Assembly (NCBI GenBank): GCA_941918925.1
Contig: OW799237.1
Span: forward strand, 18,023,201 to 18,087,200
Origin: Phyto melanocephala
Taxonomy: Eukaryota; Arthropoda; Insecta; Diptera; Rhinophoridae
DNA length: 64,000 nucleotides
Reading direction: 5' to 3'
Position 1 is the first letter of the stretch; every line of letters begins with the position of its first letter. The notes beneath the pieces are model-generated. The model ran no database searches. It was not told the origin of the DNA and worked only from the letters and a program-made list of their open reading frames with translations. The position numbers and the translations under genes are program-made. This document shows positions 24,351-35,912 of the stretch, in pieces.

Positions 24351-24631
24351 TGACTTATAAGACAATATCTAAGCTTTGCTACGATGTGGTGGCTAAACCT
24401 TTATACATGATGCTGAAGGGTATTATAAGATTCAGCACGTCCGAATATAGCATTCTTACTTGTTAAACATTTAGAATGTTTGTCTCTGAAGTATACATAC
24501 ATATAAGTAAAAATTACGTCTTTAATTGTTTGTTGTACAAATTTTTTCTGCTACTGTATCTCTACAAACATTATTTCATTCATATACTTAGTTGCACATA
24601 TTTGCTTATGTTAATAATTCTGTATTTCTTT

Positions 24632-25990
24632 TTATACCCTTCACACAGTGAACAAGTAACAGTGCTATATTCGGCCGTGCTGAATCTTATATACCCTTCA
24701 CAACGTGTAGTCATGCAATAACAATTGTTTGTATCACCATTCATCCCATATAAAATACGTGCATACGTACACGTTAGAATAAATGTGGCATCGAATCCCA
24801 GCTGAGCCAAAAAAATTTTATTTTATTTTATTTAAAATATTATTTATATTTTATTATTTTTTTTATATTTTTTTTTAAATTTTTTAAAAAAATTTTTTTT
24901 TTTTTAGTTTTTTTTATTATTTTTTTCTTATTTTTAATATTTTTTTTTTTTGTAAGTTTTTTTGTTTGGTATGTTTTTTACATGTATGTATGTATGTATG
25001 TTGTTGTTGTAATTGTGAAAAAAACGAGGTAGTCGTGGTTTTTTGCTCATATCTCAGAAAGTTATAGGGCGATTGTGCTGAATTTCAATAGCGATTCATT
25101 CCTGGATATTTCCAAGAGATTGATACCATATACAGATCTGAGGAACATATAGTTGCTTCTAAAAGTTGATTTCAACCAACACACGGACAGACGGACAGAC
25201 GGTCAGGGCTTAATCGACTCCTCTATTCATAAGCTTTCAGAACATATATACTTTATGGGGTCGGAAATGAAAATTGTAGAAATTACAAACGGAATGACAA
25301 AGCTATATATACCCTTGTGCACCACAGGTGAAGGGTATAAAAGGGTAAATATAGGTTTGTCATTCCGTGTGAAATTTCTACAATTTTCATTTCCGACCCC
25401 ATAAAGTATATATTTTCTGAAAGCTTATGAATAGGGGAGTCGATTAAGCTCTGTCAGTCTGTCCGTGTGTCCGTGTGTATGTTGAAATCAACTTTTTGAA
25501 GCCCCCCGATATCGCCTGGACACGGGTGAGGTATTAAAATATCAGAAATATTCAGGAGTAGATCGGTATTGAAAATCAGAAAAATCGCAAAAAACCACGA
25601 CCACCTCGATTTTTTTTCACAAAAACAACATTACAACAACAACATAAATACATACAAACGTGTAAACTGGTTAGAGTAAACGTGGCATCGAATCCCAGCT
25701 GAGCTAAAAAAAATTTTTTTTTTTTTTTTTTATATTTTTCTTTTATTTTTTATTTTATATATTATTTATATTTTTATAATTTTTTTTTAATTATTTCTAA
25801 TTTTTTTTTTAACATACATACGTAAATTTATAATATTAAAATGGGATGTTTTTATACATGTATGTTTTTTATGTGTATTTACATATTTCATATGAGATGA
25901 ATGGTGATACAAACTACTGTTATTGCATGACTACACGTTGTGAAGGGTATTTAAGATTCGGGACGGCCAAATATAGCACTCTTACTTGTT
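24632..25990 (+). mobile_element. INE-1-like element, type A, split within its 5' hairpin
   Basis: The first 19 bases, TTATACCCTTCACACAGTG (24632-24650), are separated from the rest (25341-25990, beginning AAGGGTAAATATAGG) by the nested copy 24651-25340. Joined, they restore the usual 5' hairpin start. The right part holds TTTCCGACCCCATAAAGTAT, GTCTGTCCGTGTGTCC, GGCATCGAATCCCAG, the AT-rich block and the 3' end TATAGCACTCTTACTTGTT. Confidence 0.85.
24651..25340 (-). mobile_element. INE-1-like element, type A, nested
   Basis: Complete from AACAAGTAACAGTGC (24651) to GAAGGGTATAA (25340). It is very similar to the copies at 22500-24350 and 48208-48978 in both arms, including CAGATCTGAGGAACATATAG, so these three form a young subfamily. 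Inserted into the 5' hairpin of 24632-25990. Confidence 0.88.
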
Positions 25991-26263
25991 TCCACTTTCA
26001 TAGTAAGTGACCACTTTTTATGAATAAAAATATACGAGGATGTATAATTCTGCAAAAGTAGTACTGGTACATACATATGAGTTGAATGACAGCTCATTTG
26101 ATAGTTAGGAATAAAGAAATGTTGAAAGAACCTACAGACATACATATTGCAAATAATAAGTAGATACTATATACATATGTATAGTAAATTTATAAAACAT
26201 ACATATGTACATTTGTACATATGTACTTATTTTCTTAACAAATATGAATAGACATACAACTAC

Positions 26264-27315
26264 GTACACATTAGGGTGATCGACTCGGTTTTACAACCGG
26301 TGGAAAACCCGGTTTTTTCCTCTTTTTGCTGGCGGTTTTTTCTAAATGTTGATTTTTCGAATATTGAATACACCGGTTTTTTTATCCGAAAAAGCCGCTT
26401 TTTTAAATTTTTTTGTTAATTTTCATATATCTTTGTAACCAATCTTACTAGAGTATATTTAGTACGCGAAAAGTTTTCAAAACTCAGAAAATAAAAACTA
26501 TTAAATATTCTTCCATAATATTGTAAGAAATTTATTTGTTGTTTAAAAAACAAATGCAAAATAAGAAAAATAATTAAGCTTAAATATTATCTTTTATAGT
26601 ATATAAACCTAACATTAAAAGTTAAAGGTAATTGAAGCATAAACTAAGCTGATCGATTACTTTTAGGTGAAAAATGTAGTTTCAATAAAGAAAAACCAAT
26701 AATCTCTTTTTCCAGATCCTAATTTTAATTAATGGCATTGAGTGTCTGTCAACTTAAATTTCACTTAAACCATTGTCAGGGGTATAAGAAAGAATTTTTA
26801 AAATAAAATTTTAAACATTTTCTCCCTAGCCTTTAAAATGTATTTCAAATTACAGAAATCATTTCAAACAAAATACGTTTGTGCATATTAGTTTAAAAGA
26901 TTTATTAAACATTTAAAAAATATACAGAAGGAGATACAAAATCTTATAACAGCCTTATACAAAGTCTTATTTATTTATGTATTAATTTATTGTATTTATT
27001 TATTTAATTAGTAAAGAGTACCTTTTGTCCTTAAATTCAACTAATTAAATCCAAATTAGTCAACTGCATTCACGTCAGTTATTGCGTTATTGTGCAGCCA
27101 AACGTATGTAAACTGTAAAAATTTCAAATTTAGATATAATTTTTATTATAATCTTAATTTTTTCTTGAAATATTGTATTTTATATAATTGAACTGGTTAA
27201 CCGGTTTTTTCTTAATTTTCAAAATAGCAACCGGGTTTTTTTAAATTCTAAATTTCAAACTATTTGAAACCCGGTTTCTTAAAAAAGTCGAATAATCGAT
27301 CACCCTAGTACATAT
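26264..27315. mobile_element. hAT-like element, 1,036 bp, with 8-bp target duplication
   Basis: The element is 26272-27307 with ends TAGGGTGATCGA and TCGATCACCCTA, fitting the hAT terminal consensus YARNG. The flanks GTACACAT (26264-26271) and GTACATAT (27308-27315) agree at 7 of 8 bases. Subterminal regions are rich in AACCGG/CCGGTTTTTT words on both sides. The interior is AT-rich with no transposase frame, so it is a non-autonomous derivative. A second copy is at 47641-49091. Confidence 0.85.
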
Positions 27316-28211
27316 GTATGTGTATGTAGGCCTGTTATACTATTGAGTAGTAAAAGTTTAAGTACTTATCATATTAGAAAAGAATTATAAAAAAAAGTTT
27401 TCTAGCTTATAATGATGCTTTTGAGAAAAAAGTCGTTTTTTATCGTATACATATTTATTGACGTACATGTATATACACATACATGCATGTAGTTTTCTAA
27501 AAAATGTCAATTGTATGCAGTTATATATAGTCAGACCTTGAGCTAATGCAAAAAGTATAACATATATAACTGGCTACAGCTGTAGGACGCTATCAAGAGT
27601 TACATATATATTACACTACTTGCCTATAAATATTTATGTAACTGTGTAAGTTTGCGTTATAGAAACCTAATTTAAAAAAAAAATTAATCTAAAGAATTCT
27701 GTACTTTATTTAATAATATTACCAGTGCCATACTTGTATAGTTTACATTGTATACATATGTATGTATGCATATGTGTACTTGTATAAATATTATGTAGGA
27801 TTTTTATGTATTTAAAAGGTATTAAATTTCACAATTTTCTTCTTTTTCACTTTGAATAAAGTTAAGTATGCAATTTAATTTATATATTTATTTAAGAATT
27901 AATAGTCTTATATTATTGTTTAAAATTTTTGTTTACATAATGAACTGATAATAAGAAATAAAGGTTTATTAAAGGCTTGGTTTGTTTATGCTGTGAAAAA
28001 AAGAAGAAGAAGAAGAAGAAAAATGATAATGTAAATAAATAAAGACACATTAAGTGATGGCATTTTCTTATCGCAAGCCGATAACCTATACAACGAACTT
28101 GTTTTAAATTCTTCATACAATTTAATACCTAAACGTACATATCGTGACAGACATCTTAAAACGGCTTCTTAGTGCCAAAAAAAATAGATTTTCCAGGTTT
28201 GAGGAGAATTA
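27316..28211. other. AT-rich stretch with simple repeats
   Basis: Contains several CATATGTATG words and an (AAG)n run at about 28001-28020. The minus-strand frame 27913-28116 translates the latter and is not a gene. Confidence 0.5.
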
Positions 28212-28334
28212 AAGCAGGTCAATGATTTTCCGTATTTTAGTAATTTCATGGCTACCGATCGGTATTCTTTCCTTCACTGAGTCCCGCGTGGCGACGACCG
28301 GCGTTTGCTCTAGGTCATAGATGGCCAAAAATGT
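28212..28334 (-). other. Coding-like 41-codon segment, unidentified
   Basis: On the minus strand this short stretch is open between two stops and reads AIYDLEQTPVVATRDSVKER near its start, then IPIGSHEITKIRKI. It is much less AT-rich than its surroundings and uses codons ending in G or C. I do not recognise the protein. An in-frame stop lies directly upstream (28335-28337) and no convincing splice site joins it to another exon. It may be an eroded transposon fragment or a captured exon piece. Confidence 0.35.
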
Positions 28335-28529
28335 TTAGCAGCTGTATTGGTGAGAAAATTTAAAAATATAGTGCAATGAAAAAGTAAGCGAATAGATTTT
28401 TATTAAAATTTAGTCACAAAAAAATGTTTCGGTTTTTAAAAATGTATAATAATGTAGTTCACACTAAATTTGCTATTTTTTAGTTGGAAGAAGAAATAAG
28501 CGTAAAGATTTCCATTAAAATTTAATAAA

Positions 28530-28962
28530 AGGTCCGCCAAAAAACTTTTTTTTTTGAAAATGCTATAAAAAAGTGTAGCTTCGGCTGTGTGGCTCGTAGC
28601 GCCGTCCTGTTGAAACCAAATGTTGCCAATATCCTCCACTTCAATTTTTGTGAACAAAAATTCGTTCAACATGGCCCGATAACGATCGCCATTGACTACG
28701 GCCACTCCTTGCTCATTTTCGAAGAAAAATGTCCCTATTATGCCTCTGGACCAAAATCCGCACCAAGCAGTGACTCGTTTTGGGTGTATCGGCTTTTCAA
28801 TGTATGCGTGCCAGTTTTCTGTGCTCCAAATGCCACAATTTTGCTTGTTACATACCCGCCAAGATCAAAATGAGATTCATCTGAAAAGATGATTTTTTGG
28901 CAAAATCGGCCAAAGTAATGTCGCACTATTTCCCAGCATTGTTCAAGCGTATACACAACCAT
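28530..28962 (-). pseudogene. Mariner-family transposase pseudogene
   Basis: From the ATG at 28962 it reads VVYTLEQCWEIVRHYF, joined directly to GRFCQKIIFSDESHFDLGGY; the Asp of FSDE is the first catalytic residue. A one-base deletion after GYV shifts the frame. The third frame continues FFFENEQGVAVVNGDRYRAM, then WFQQDGATSHTAEAT, with the second catalytic Asp near 28600. The C-terminal third with the third Asp is absent. The helix-turn-helix region normally between YTLEQRWEI and FSDE is also missing. The copy at 60701 shares that deletion junction, so both descend from an internally deleted parent. Confidence 0.88.
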
Positions 28963-29639
28963 ATTCGTTCAGCGAAAGGATAAAACTAATTATCTGTCAA
29001 ATCAGACATGAGCTAATTGTTAGCATTCACGAAATAAGCACTACATGAAGACCCTTTACAAGAAATTGTTTTGCCATAAAAAACTAATAAGAATACAGCA
29101 AACACTGAATCTTGAACTTTTTTTCTTGGTAAAATTTATCATTTTTAATAAATTTTGCTGTTTTAAATTTGACTTTTTAAAATAATATGTTTTTCTAATG
29201 TTTTCATCCTAATTTTTTTACGCACTGTATTTGAACAATTTTCAACATAGCCGCCAAGCATGTGTACTCGTCGCTGACTCATCGACGACTAAATTAAAGA
29301 GCATAAAAATAAAAGAGGTGGGGCTTACAAACAATTGTTTGGTGAAATGGGCACATATGCTCTAGATTCCGCAAATATTATGTGCTGCTGTATCATCATC
29401 CTCAAGGATTTTCTAAAATATCATCACCTTCGATCCTCTTCCTCTGCAGATGATATTTAAAGTTTTCATGTTTTGTAACAAAAACAGTTACCCGCAAATT
29501 CGTACTCTTTACTGCGCCCCTGTCAAGGGACTTCTTAAACACCATACGAGCCTATCTACAAGTTGTTCACTCCATCAACTTTTTAGAGCTTATCCATTGA
29601 AAGATCGTTACCCGTACCAACTTATCATCTATTCTGTTT
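28963..29639. other. Non-coding flank of the mariner pseudogene
   Basis: The first ~30 bases are the mariner 5' leader, matching the sequence before 60701 (AGATAATTAGTTTTATCC). The rest shows no feature I can name. The frame at 29450-29827 is the opposite strand of a retrotransposon remnant. Confidence 0.45.
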
Positions 29640-29885
29640 CACGGAATGCCGCTGTAGATCCTTTCTTTGTCAGCGTCACCTCATTTGTAGAAGCACATCT
29701 CTTGAGTTTGAGATACTGCCCGTCCGTACATAAAGGAACCATCAGTAAAGATGATAATGTTATTCTAAGGTCTAGGATTCTCTTGTGCCGACCCAAAACG
29801 CTACCGTATGCGATGATCAATACCTGAGAGGCGACCGGCCACCATACAATTGATGCGTAAGCGATTGTCCGCCTCATAGTCATTG
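29640..29885 (-). pseudogene. Non-LTR retrotransposon fragment: post-RT region running into RNase H
   Basis: The minus-strand frame begins MTMRRTIAYASIVWWPVA, which matches the YASVVWWP motif found between the reverse transcriptase and RNase H domains of R1/I-type elements. About 40 codons later a +1 frame reads NIIIFTDGSFMYGR, the first catalytic Asp strand of RNase H (FTDGS). The intervening region is shorter than in intact elements and frameshifted, so this is a deleted relic. Confidence 0.7.
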
Positions 29886-30735
29886 TGTTAATTCATTATG
29901 CAGCTTTAGACGATGATTTCAATTTTTGGCCACAAACCCGTTAAAACTGATGAAAAATCCCATTTGGATTCTGCATCCTTGTCCCAACATGATCAATCTA
30001 GGCTAGCTCTATATTCGATTTTGATTTCGGTTTCCTAAAACAGCAGAAAGGATTTAATCTCTATACCTCTTTATCTCCACGTGAAGAGCATAGCGTACGA
30101 TTTAGGGGTTTCTTAACAAAAATACTCATTTTATTAAAAAATAATTTAAAAAAATATTGCATTTAAATTAGTAATATTTTTAGTTTAATCGTGTTGTTTC
30201 ACGCCAACTGTAAAATTTTTAAAATATAAACTACAGCGATCTGCGTTTAAGTTTTCATTCCTCTTTTTGGGCATAACTTTAGTGGACAAACAAGACAACA
30301 CATTAAGACAGGACATTTATCCCGACTTGCGCCGTTATCTTAGTAAGAGCAAACACGAATAAAATAATAAAACGCAAATAAAATAATTCCTTTCCACAAA
30401 ATTTTTCATTAATTAGAATATAATAAGGGAAAACTCCCTTAAAAAAAACGTTGAAAATCGAAACATTAATGATACAAATCGAAGTAGCAATGTGATTTGA
30501 CGATTAAATTCCAGATATTAGAGATACAGTATGATGCCATTTAATTTTATTAAGTGTACCATAACAGGATCAAAGTACCTTAAAACATCCTTAAATTTTA
30601 GACCGGTCGTATTTAATTCAATGCTGGGCAGACACCACATATATGGGAAGTAAAACCCTGTAAAAAGTCCTAAAATATAGGAAGTTTGCTTAGTATATAG
30701 GAACACTGTTCAATTAAGAATTATTTGCTAGGTCT
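29886..30735. other. Non-coding stretch, nothing recognised
   Basis: AT-rich with no supported coding or repeat structure. The segment 29886-30110 is slightly more GC-balanced and may be further retrotransposon debris. Confidence 0.4.
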
Positions 30736-31172
30736 AAAGGCAGAATTAGTCTTTACTTTCTGTTCCGTTCCGAATCAGCTGACTTCATTCTGTTAAATTG
30801 AAAATGTGTACAAGTCGTTAGTTGTTCTGTTACTCTCCGTGCCGTTGCGGACGAACCTGAAGAAAATAGAATTCAACGTTAAGTGACGGCCATTGAGAGA
30901 GAAACAGTTGATATTTAGGTGCCTATATTTTAAAGGTGGCTGCAACATAGAGACTCTGTTTGCTTATAGATGAAATCTGACACAACAAATTTTTTTTTAT
31001 GTGCGGACTTTGACGAGAAAAATAAACAAAAAATATAATAAGCTTGTGTTTGTAAGATTACCTTGTAAATTAAGGCAGATGATTTTTTACAGAAAAAGTA
31101 ACCACAAAAATTAAACAACAGAACGGCACGTCACAGAACGACAACAGAAAGTAAAGACTAATAAAGCCTTAA
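30736..31172. mobile_element. TIR element of unknown superfamily, 437 bp
   Basis: TAAAGGC then ATTAGTCTTTACTTTCTGTT on the left is mirrored on the right by AACAGAAAGTAAAGACTAAT, then AAAGCCTTAA. The inverted repeats continue weakly into GTTC/GAAC words for about 35 bp. No convincing target duplication flanks it. The interior has no recognisable coding region. Confidence 0.65.
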
Positions 31173-32844
31173 CGGTCGGTCTGTGCATTTAATCATAGTG
31201 ATCGCATAATTGAATAAGTTTCAAAAAGTTTTATTTAAAAAAAATATTAATCAATTATGACAAAAGAATTCCTATAAGTTTTTCTTGTTCATTCGTTAAC
31301 TTTTCTTTTCAGATTTGTGAAATTTGTTTATTATGACAAAAGGTACATGTCCTTAAGTTCATAACTAACAAAATAAATAAATGTCAGTTTGACACTACTG
31401 AAAACACTTTAAGACGTTCATGTATTCATTATTATTTCCAACTAAAGAAACAGCTGTCGTCTTTGATTGTGGCGCGTGCCAACTGCCAAAACCGTCAGAA
31501 GGATAAGCGCAATACACAATATTACTACACCGGGTTTACTTAATGCCATTAAAGAAAACCAAAAAAATAAAATAACGTTGAGTAGTAGTGAATGTAATTG
31601 ATTGAGAAAGAAAAAGTAACGTATATTTTATGAGCCTCCACATGGCTCAATAAGAAAAGGAGAAATATAATAGGCTCAAGAGAGCTCAAGAACAATTTCT
31701 TGATTTAGAAGAAATAATTATACTCAACACAAATAGATTGTTGCTCAAATGTTGTTGCTGCTAAATGAGCATTGACAAAATGAGAGTAATACATTTTGAG
31801 AATACTCTTTTATTTGTAAAGAGATTTGCTGTTTTGATAATAACTTGTTTGTGAGTCTTCTTATGTCGTGTCTCTTAAGAGACTTTCCTTAATATGTACC
31901 AGGATTTTGGCGCTAATTTTTGGTGTTTGAATAACATTATTATCAATTATGCTTCCTTGTTTAATACAATAAGGATAACTGATCCTTAACGATGGCTCAA
32001 CATTTAGTTTGTAACGTAATTTTTGTACATTTATTGAGCAGATATTGAGGCTTTTGTGCGTATATATAACAAAAGAACATACATTAGTAATTATTATGGA
32101 ACGTGTCAGAGTTTAGTTTCCTTTATACATTTCTATAGAGGGACATAATTATGTACCCTAGAGGAAGTTCGAAAAAATAATAGAATCTACTAAAGAGAGT
32201 TTCAAAATAAAAGGCAAGTAAAGGATGTCCTTAAAATATTTTTCTTTAAATTGATCTTTGTGTATTATGAATAAAACTTTTTTTAAGTAATTGTGAACTC
32301 AAATATTTGTCACTGATTTTATCTGAAAAATTTTATTATTACATTTTTTAAAGAAAATTCGTTACTTCGTTATATATCTAAATATCCTAGAAAAAGGGTC
32401 TTATAAAAAGAGAAATTAAAAAAAAATAAGCGTAAAGACTTATTAAAGTAAATGATTTCGTTGTCGCGTTGTCGTTGTCGTAATCGGTAACCATCTGTAC
32501 AATATGAATAAAAATTTTTTAATTAAGCAGGGGTGGCTGTTAAATATATTAAAAACTGATAAACCGTTTGTTAGATATCAAATTTCTTTTAATTCGTTGC
32601 TGATCTATATTATTATTATTTATATTATACTATAAAGTAACCGGTAATCACTTTTTGTAGAACTGCTTTCATTCATAAAATTAAGCTTTTTTTTTTGTCG
32701 ATTTATTATATTTATATTAAAAATTTACCATGGAACTGGAGTAGGTATTTTCAACGAGACTCTGGAAATCGAAAAATAATTAAGATTAATCGATCTATAT
32801 AATATAGAAAGCTGTCAACTTGGTCCACCAAAATAATTATATTG
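31173..32844. other. AT-rich non-coding stretch
   Basis: No domain or terminal repeat found. GGCTCAA/TTGAGC words recur around 31630-31790 and again near 31990. Two GTAATCGGTAACC-type motifs appear at 32480 and 32637. Confidence 0.45.
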
Positions 32845-33065
32845 AACCAAAATGCATAGCCATCTATGCCGACAGTCATCCTGTTTACAAATCTTTGAAA
32901 TCCATCATGGTCGAGTTACAAATTGTTAACGATTCTACAATCGTAGAATATCAGGCAATGCAAGGCTGTAATAGATTCCGGGTTATTACGGTATCCCGGA
33001 AACGAAGCGAATGACCAGTTGGCTCTAAGGTGGGAACAGAAACACTAAGATAGAGATATAGGGAC
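32845..33065 (+). pseudogene. Non-LTR retrotransposon RNase H fragment
   Basis: The plus strand reads AIYADSHPVYKSLKSIMV, matching the RNase H strand with the catalytic Asp (YADSQAVYKSL). After a frameshift comes YPGNEANDQLALRWEQK, matching the terminal WVPGNEANDQLA motif. Only this domain survives. It lies close to, but on the opposite strand from, the remnant at 33440-33835, so the two come from separate insertions. Confidence 0.75.
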
Positions 33066-33439
33066 ACTTTAGGGATCTCGTAAACTAAAACTAAACAAAC
33101 ATTGAACTATTGCCTAGAAAAAGAAAATACTTCCAGCTTCGCAGAAAAAGGATCTAAAACTATTAACAGGTATCTGGACCGTTTACTGGGTATTAGATCT
33201 TTTATTGCGAAATGGCAATCGAACTCAGCCGTATGCTTTCGTTTCAGTAAGGATCATGAGAGGACTTTGTCAGCAGTATCCGACATTTACTTTGAAGAGG
33301 CCTTGGCTTTTTGGTCAATATATAGTTGACTCACTACTCGCGATTTAAATCTAAAATTATAGCGAAATAGTAGTAGTAGTAGTAGTAAATAATTTGCCAA
33401 ATGCACCGCTACTAAAAATTAGGTATTTTAATATCTACA

Positions 33440-33835
33440 AAACGTAATTTTCTAGTGCAAGACAATTGCAGATAATATGTTCTGCGGTCTCATTCTCCAT
33501 GTCGCAAAATCTACAGGTCACTACATCTAGCCGACAGTATTCAGTTAGGAAACCAGACAATATTCTCAGTTTTCTTCTATTTTTTGAAAGGAGTTCCTAA
33601 GATTTTGTTTTAGGTAGGCACAAAAACCTTTTCCCCTCATGTTTTCCCGGAGCAATTTTCTATGAGAGACAAACTTCCCTGAATATATTTATCATGGAAA
33701 TAAACCATAAAAGGGCTACGGTTCAATAAGTAGATTATCCGAATCACAATTTGCAAGGCGATCGGTAGGTTTATTACCAGCATGTCCACATGACTCTGAA
33801 ACTATAGCAGTGTAAGCCTGTTGCGCAAGCTAAAA
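33440..33835 (-). pseudogene. Non-LTR retrotransposon 3' coding end, opposite strand
   Basis: The minus strand reads GHAGNKPTDRLANCDSDN (RNase H terminus). After frameshifts it continues RKLRILSGFLTEYCRL and then VVTCRFCDMENETAEHIICN followed by CLAL. The final Cys/His-rich pattern (CxxC...H...C) is the usual tail of I/R1/Jockey-like ORF2 proteins (CRFC...ETAEHILCxC). Frameshifts show it is dead. Confidence 0.8.
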
Positions 33836-35582
33836 CGGTTGAGGGCGTAAAATTATTACAAAACCAGTGCCGAATTGACATTATGAGCCATAGGGGATTT
33901 TAATTTTTTTTTAAATATTTTTTTGGCCGACAATTCATATTCATATTCAAATTGAGCTCTTTTTTTCTATATATATATATATATATGCATTTCAAAAGTC
34001 TATTATTTTTGTTTTCTTTTCCAAGACAATCACAATGTACCTATTGGTCTATTAGTGAAGCAGCCATTAATTGTGAGTTATCGATACTAATGACTTCATG
34101 TACTTGAACCAAAATTTGTTAATTTATTTGTTTTTAGTTCAAGCAACCATGTGTTATATGAAAAATCATTAATGTTTTTAAGTATATTTAAGTTAATATA
34201 TTGATAGTCGCGGGTAGAAAGGTCTTAAGTCAAATAGTTATATATTTACACGTGAAGGTAAAAACGTAAAACTCTTAAAACTCTGTCGAGGTTTATTATT
34301 GTGATATTTATTAAAATCACTGAAAAACTCAATATTGTAAAAAATATGAGTTAGGGCCTTTCTACTTGTGACCTTCGGTATGTATTATTAGTTGTCAATA
34401 TAATTTGTATGCTAATGCTTACAATAACTAAAATTATTTAAGGACAACTGCTTCAAATATTAAAAAAATTAGAATACAATCCTAAACTCTTCATTCATTT
34501 ACCTTCAATTATAAAGTGATATCATTTTCCAGGTGTTTGCTTTAAGAAAATAAATTTTCATTTTAAATTATTAATATTATTATTAGTAAAATAATTGCAC
34601 ATTGAAAAACCATTACTAGTAGCGCCTTAACTTAAGAAAAGTAATCGGTAACCACTTTCCAAAAAAAGATGATTACAAATATTTTTTAGAAATTATTTAA
34701 ATAATTTAAACTTACATATTTAATATTAAATGTTTGGAATTAGATTAAAAAAAGTAACCGGTTGCCAGCTTAAAAACTCTTATTACTCAGATAAATAGCA
34801 AAATGGGCTTGAATAACCACTATATAGATCTAATACATCACTGCTATCTAAGTACAAAATTGGTAATCATTTTTAAATCCTATGTATATATTTTTTTTTA
34901 ATTTTTAAATACAATTTAAGATTTTTTTAGACGTTTCTTCATATAATTACTGATAACTGAAAAATGGTTATTCCGATATTATTAAAATAAACTTTGAAAA
35001 ATTTAGATTTACTTAGCCTTTAATTCGTTTAAATATTGTGTTTCAATTGGCTCAATAGTTTCGGAGTAATAATAAAAAACTAAAGCAAAAAATATATTTT
35101 TTGCATGAAATAAAATTTTTTTGCTTTAAAAAAAATCATGAAAAATTGAAAACGCCTAAAATTGTTCAGATTTATTGCTTTATTGCAAAGCCTAATGTAA
35201 TAGCAACAAAATGAGATATCGATTATATTTTCGATTGATTATTTTCGAAATTATTCACAATTAAGTTAACTCGCTCATTTTCAAAAAATTTTGTTTTTTT
35301 GTTTGATATAAATACATAAAATGGAGTAGTAATGTTTTTTTTTCAATTTAGTAAATTTTGAAAATATACCCCCCCCCCTGCTATGTACACATCGCAAATG
35401 TATTACATAGTAACATTCGTGTATTTTTTGGCAAAACCCTACCTACAATACTGATTCTATGTTTCGACAAAACATTTGAATTTGATGAGTTTAAATGTAT
35501 TAAACAGCAGCAAATTTATATTTTATTTATTTACTTTATTTTTATTACAATACAATTACAAATTATATTATAATTTAATTAC
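33836..35582. other. AT-rich non-coding stretch
   Basis: Contains a (TA)n run near 33968-33985, two copies of the GTAATCGGTAACCAC-type motif and a ten-base C run at about 35369. No gene recognised. Confidence 0.45.
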
Positions 35583-35690
35583 CCGAGCTGAGTAACAAAG
35601 ACCATTTGACCGTTGTAGTGAAACAGACCAGAGTCTCTGGCGGGAATCGAACCCGCATCCCCCAGACTAGCAGACTAGTACAGTATAAAC
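35583..35690 (-). repeat. tRNA-derived SINE-like fragment with perfect B box
   Basis: The minus strand contains GCGGGTTCGATTCCCGC (35640-35656), a perfect 5-bp T-arm with a canonical TTCGATT loop and a perfect B-box match (GGTTCGATTCC). The preceding bases GTACTAGTCTGCTAGTCTGG could be a degraded A-box/anticodon half. There is no 5' acceptor strand to pair with CAGAGAC, so it is not a working tRNA. It is best read as the head of a tRNA-derived SINE. Confidence 0.6.
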
Positions 35691-35912
35691 TCTTGAATTT
35701 TCCTTTATTAGATTTTGTGCTATTACTCCAAAACAAAATCAGGAGCCTTGAGTGAGGAGCAGGGCGAACGATTCTACTAAGATTTCCTAGAATGGAGGAA
35801 CGATATCAGGGTCGCTGGGATGCACACATGATGGATGATTTTTGCTGGAGTATTCAGAGTAACACTTCGTTATTCAACAATAGTATAAAATCTAATAAAA
35901 GAAAATTCAAGA
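35691..35912. repeat. Inverted repeat, 32-nt arms (29 of 32 paired)
   Basis: TCTTGAATTTTCCTTTATTA on the left is mirrored by TAATAAAAGAAAATTCAAGA on the right, and the match continues through AGATTTTRTRCTA. The right arm is the coding end of the pseudogene at 35739-35920, so the left arm looks like an inverted copy of that end. Transcription across it would give a ~220-nt stem-loop. Confidence 0.75.

Larger units (their letters stand above)
21484..24466 (+). mobile_element. INE-1-like element, type B, split by a nested type-A element
   Basis: The left part (21484-22499) has the 5' signature: TTTATACCTTTCACCTGTAG, CATTTCCGACCCAATAAAG, GGGGAGTCGATG, TTGAAATCAACTTTTAGAAG. Then follow type-B central units with phrases such as AAGATGGCGTCCGAAATAAA and GTGTCAAATGAAAGGGCTTG. 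The right part (24351-24466) supplies the missing 3' end: GATGCTGAAGGGTATTATAA, TTCAGCACG and TATAGCATTCTTACTTGTT. The same junction sequence occurs uninterrupted at about 50470-50582, showing that both halves are one element. Confidence 0.8.

Noticed and set aside
35640..35656. Perfect T-arm as a functional tRNA gene
   Set aside because: No acceptor stem or D-arm/anticodon arm can be folded with it; only a SINE-like reading is supported.
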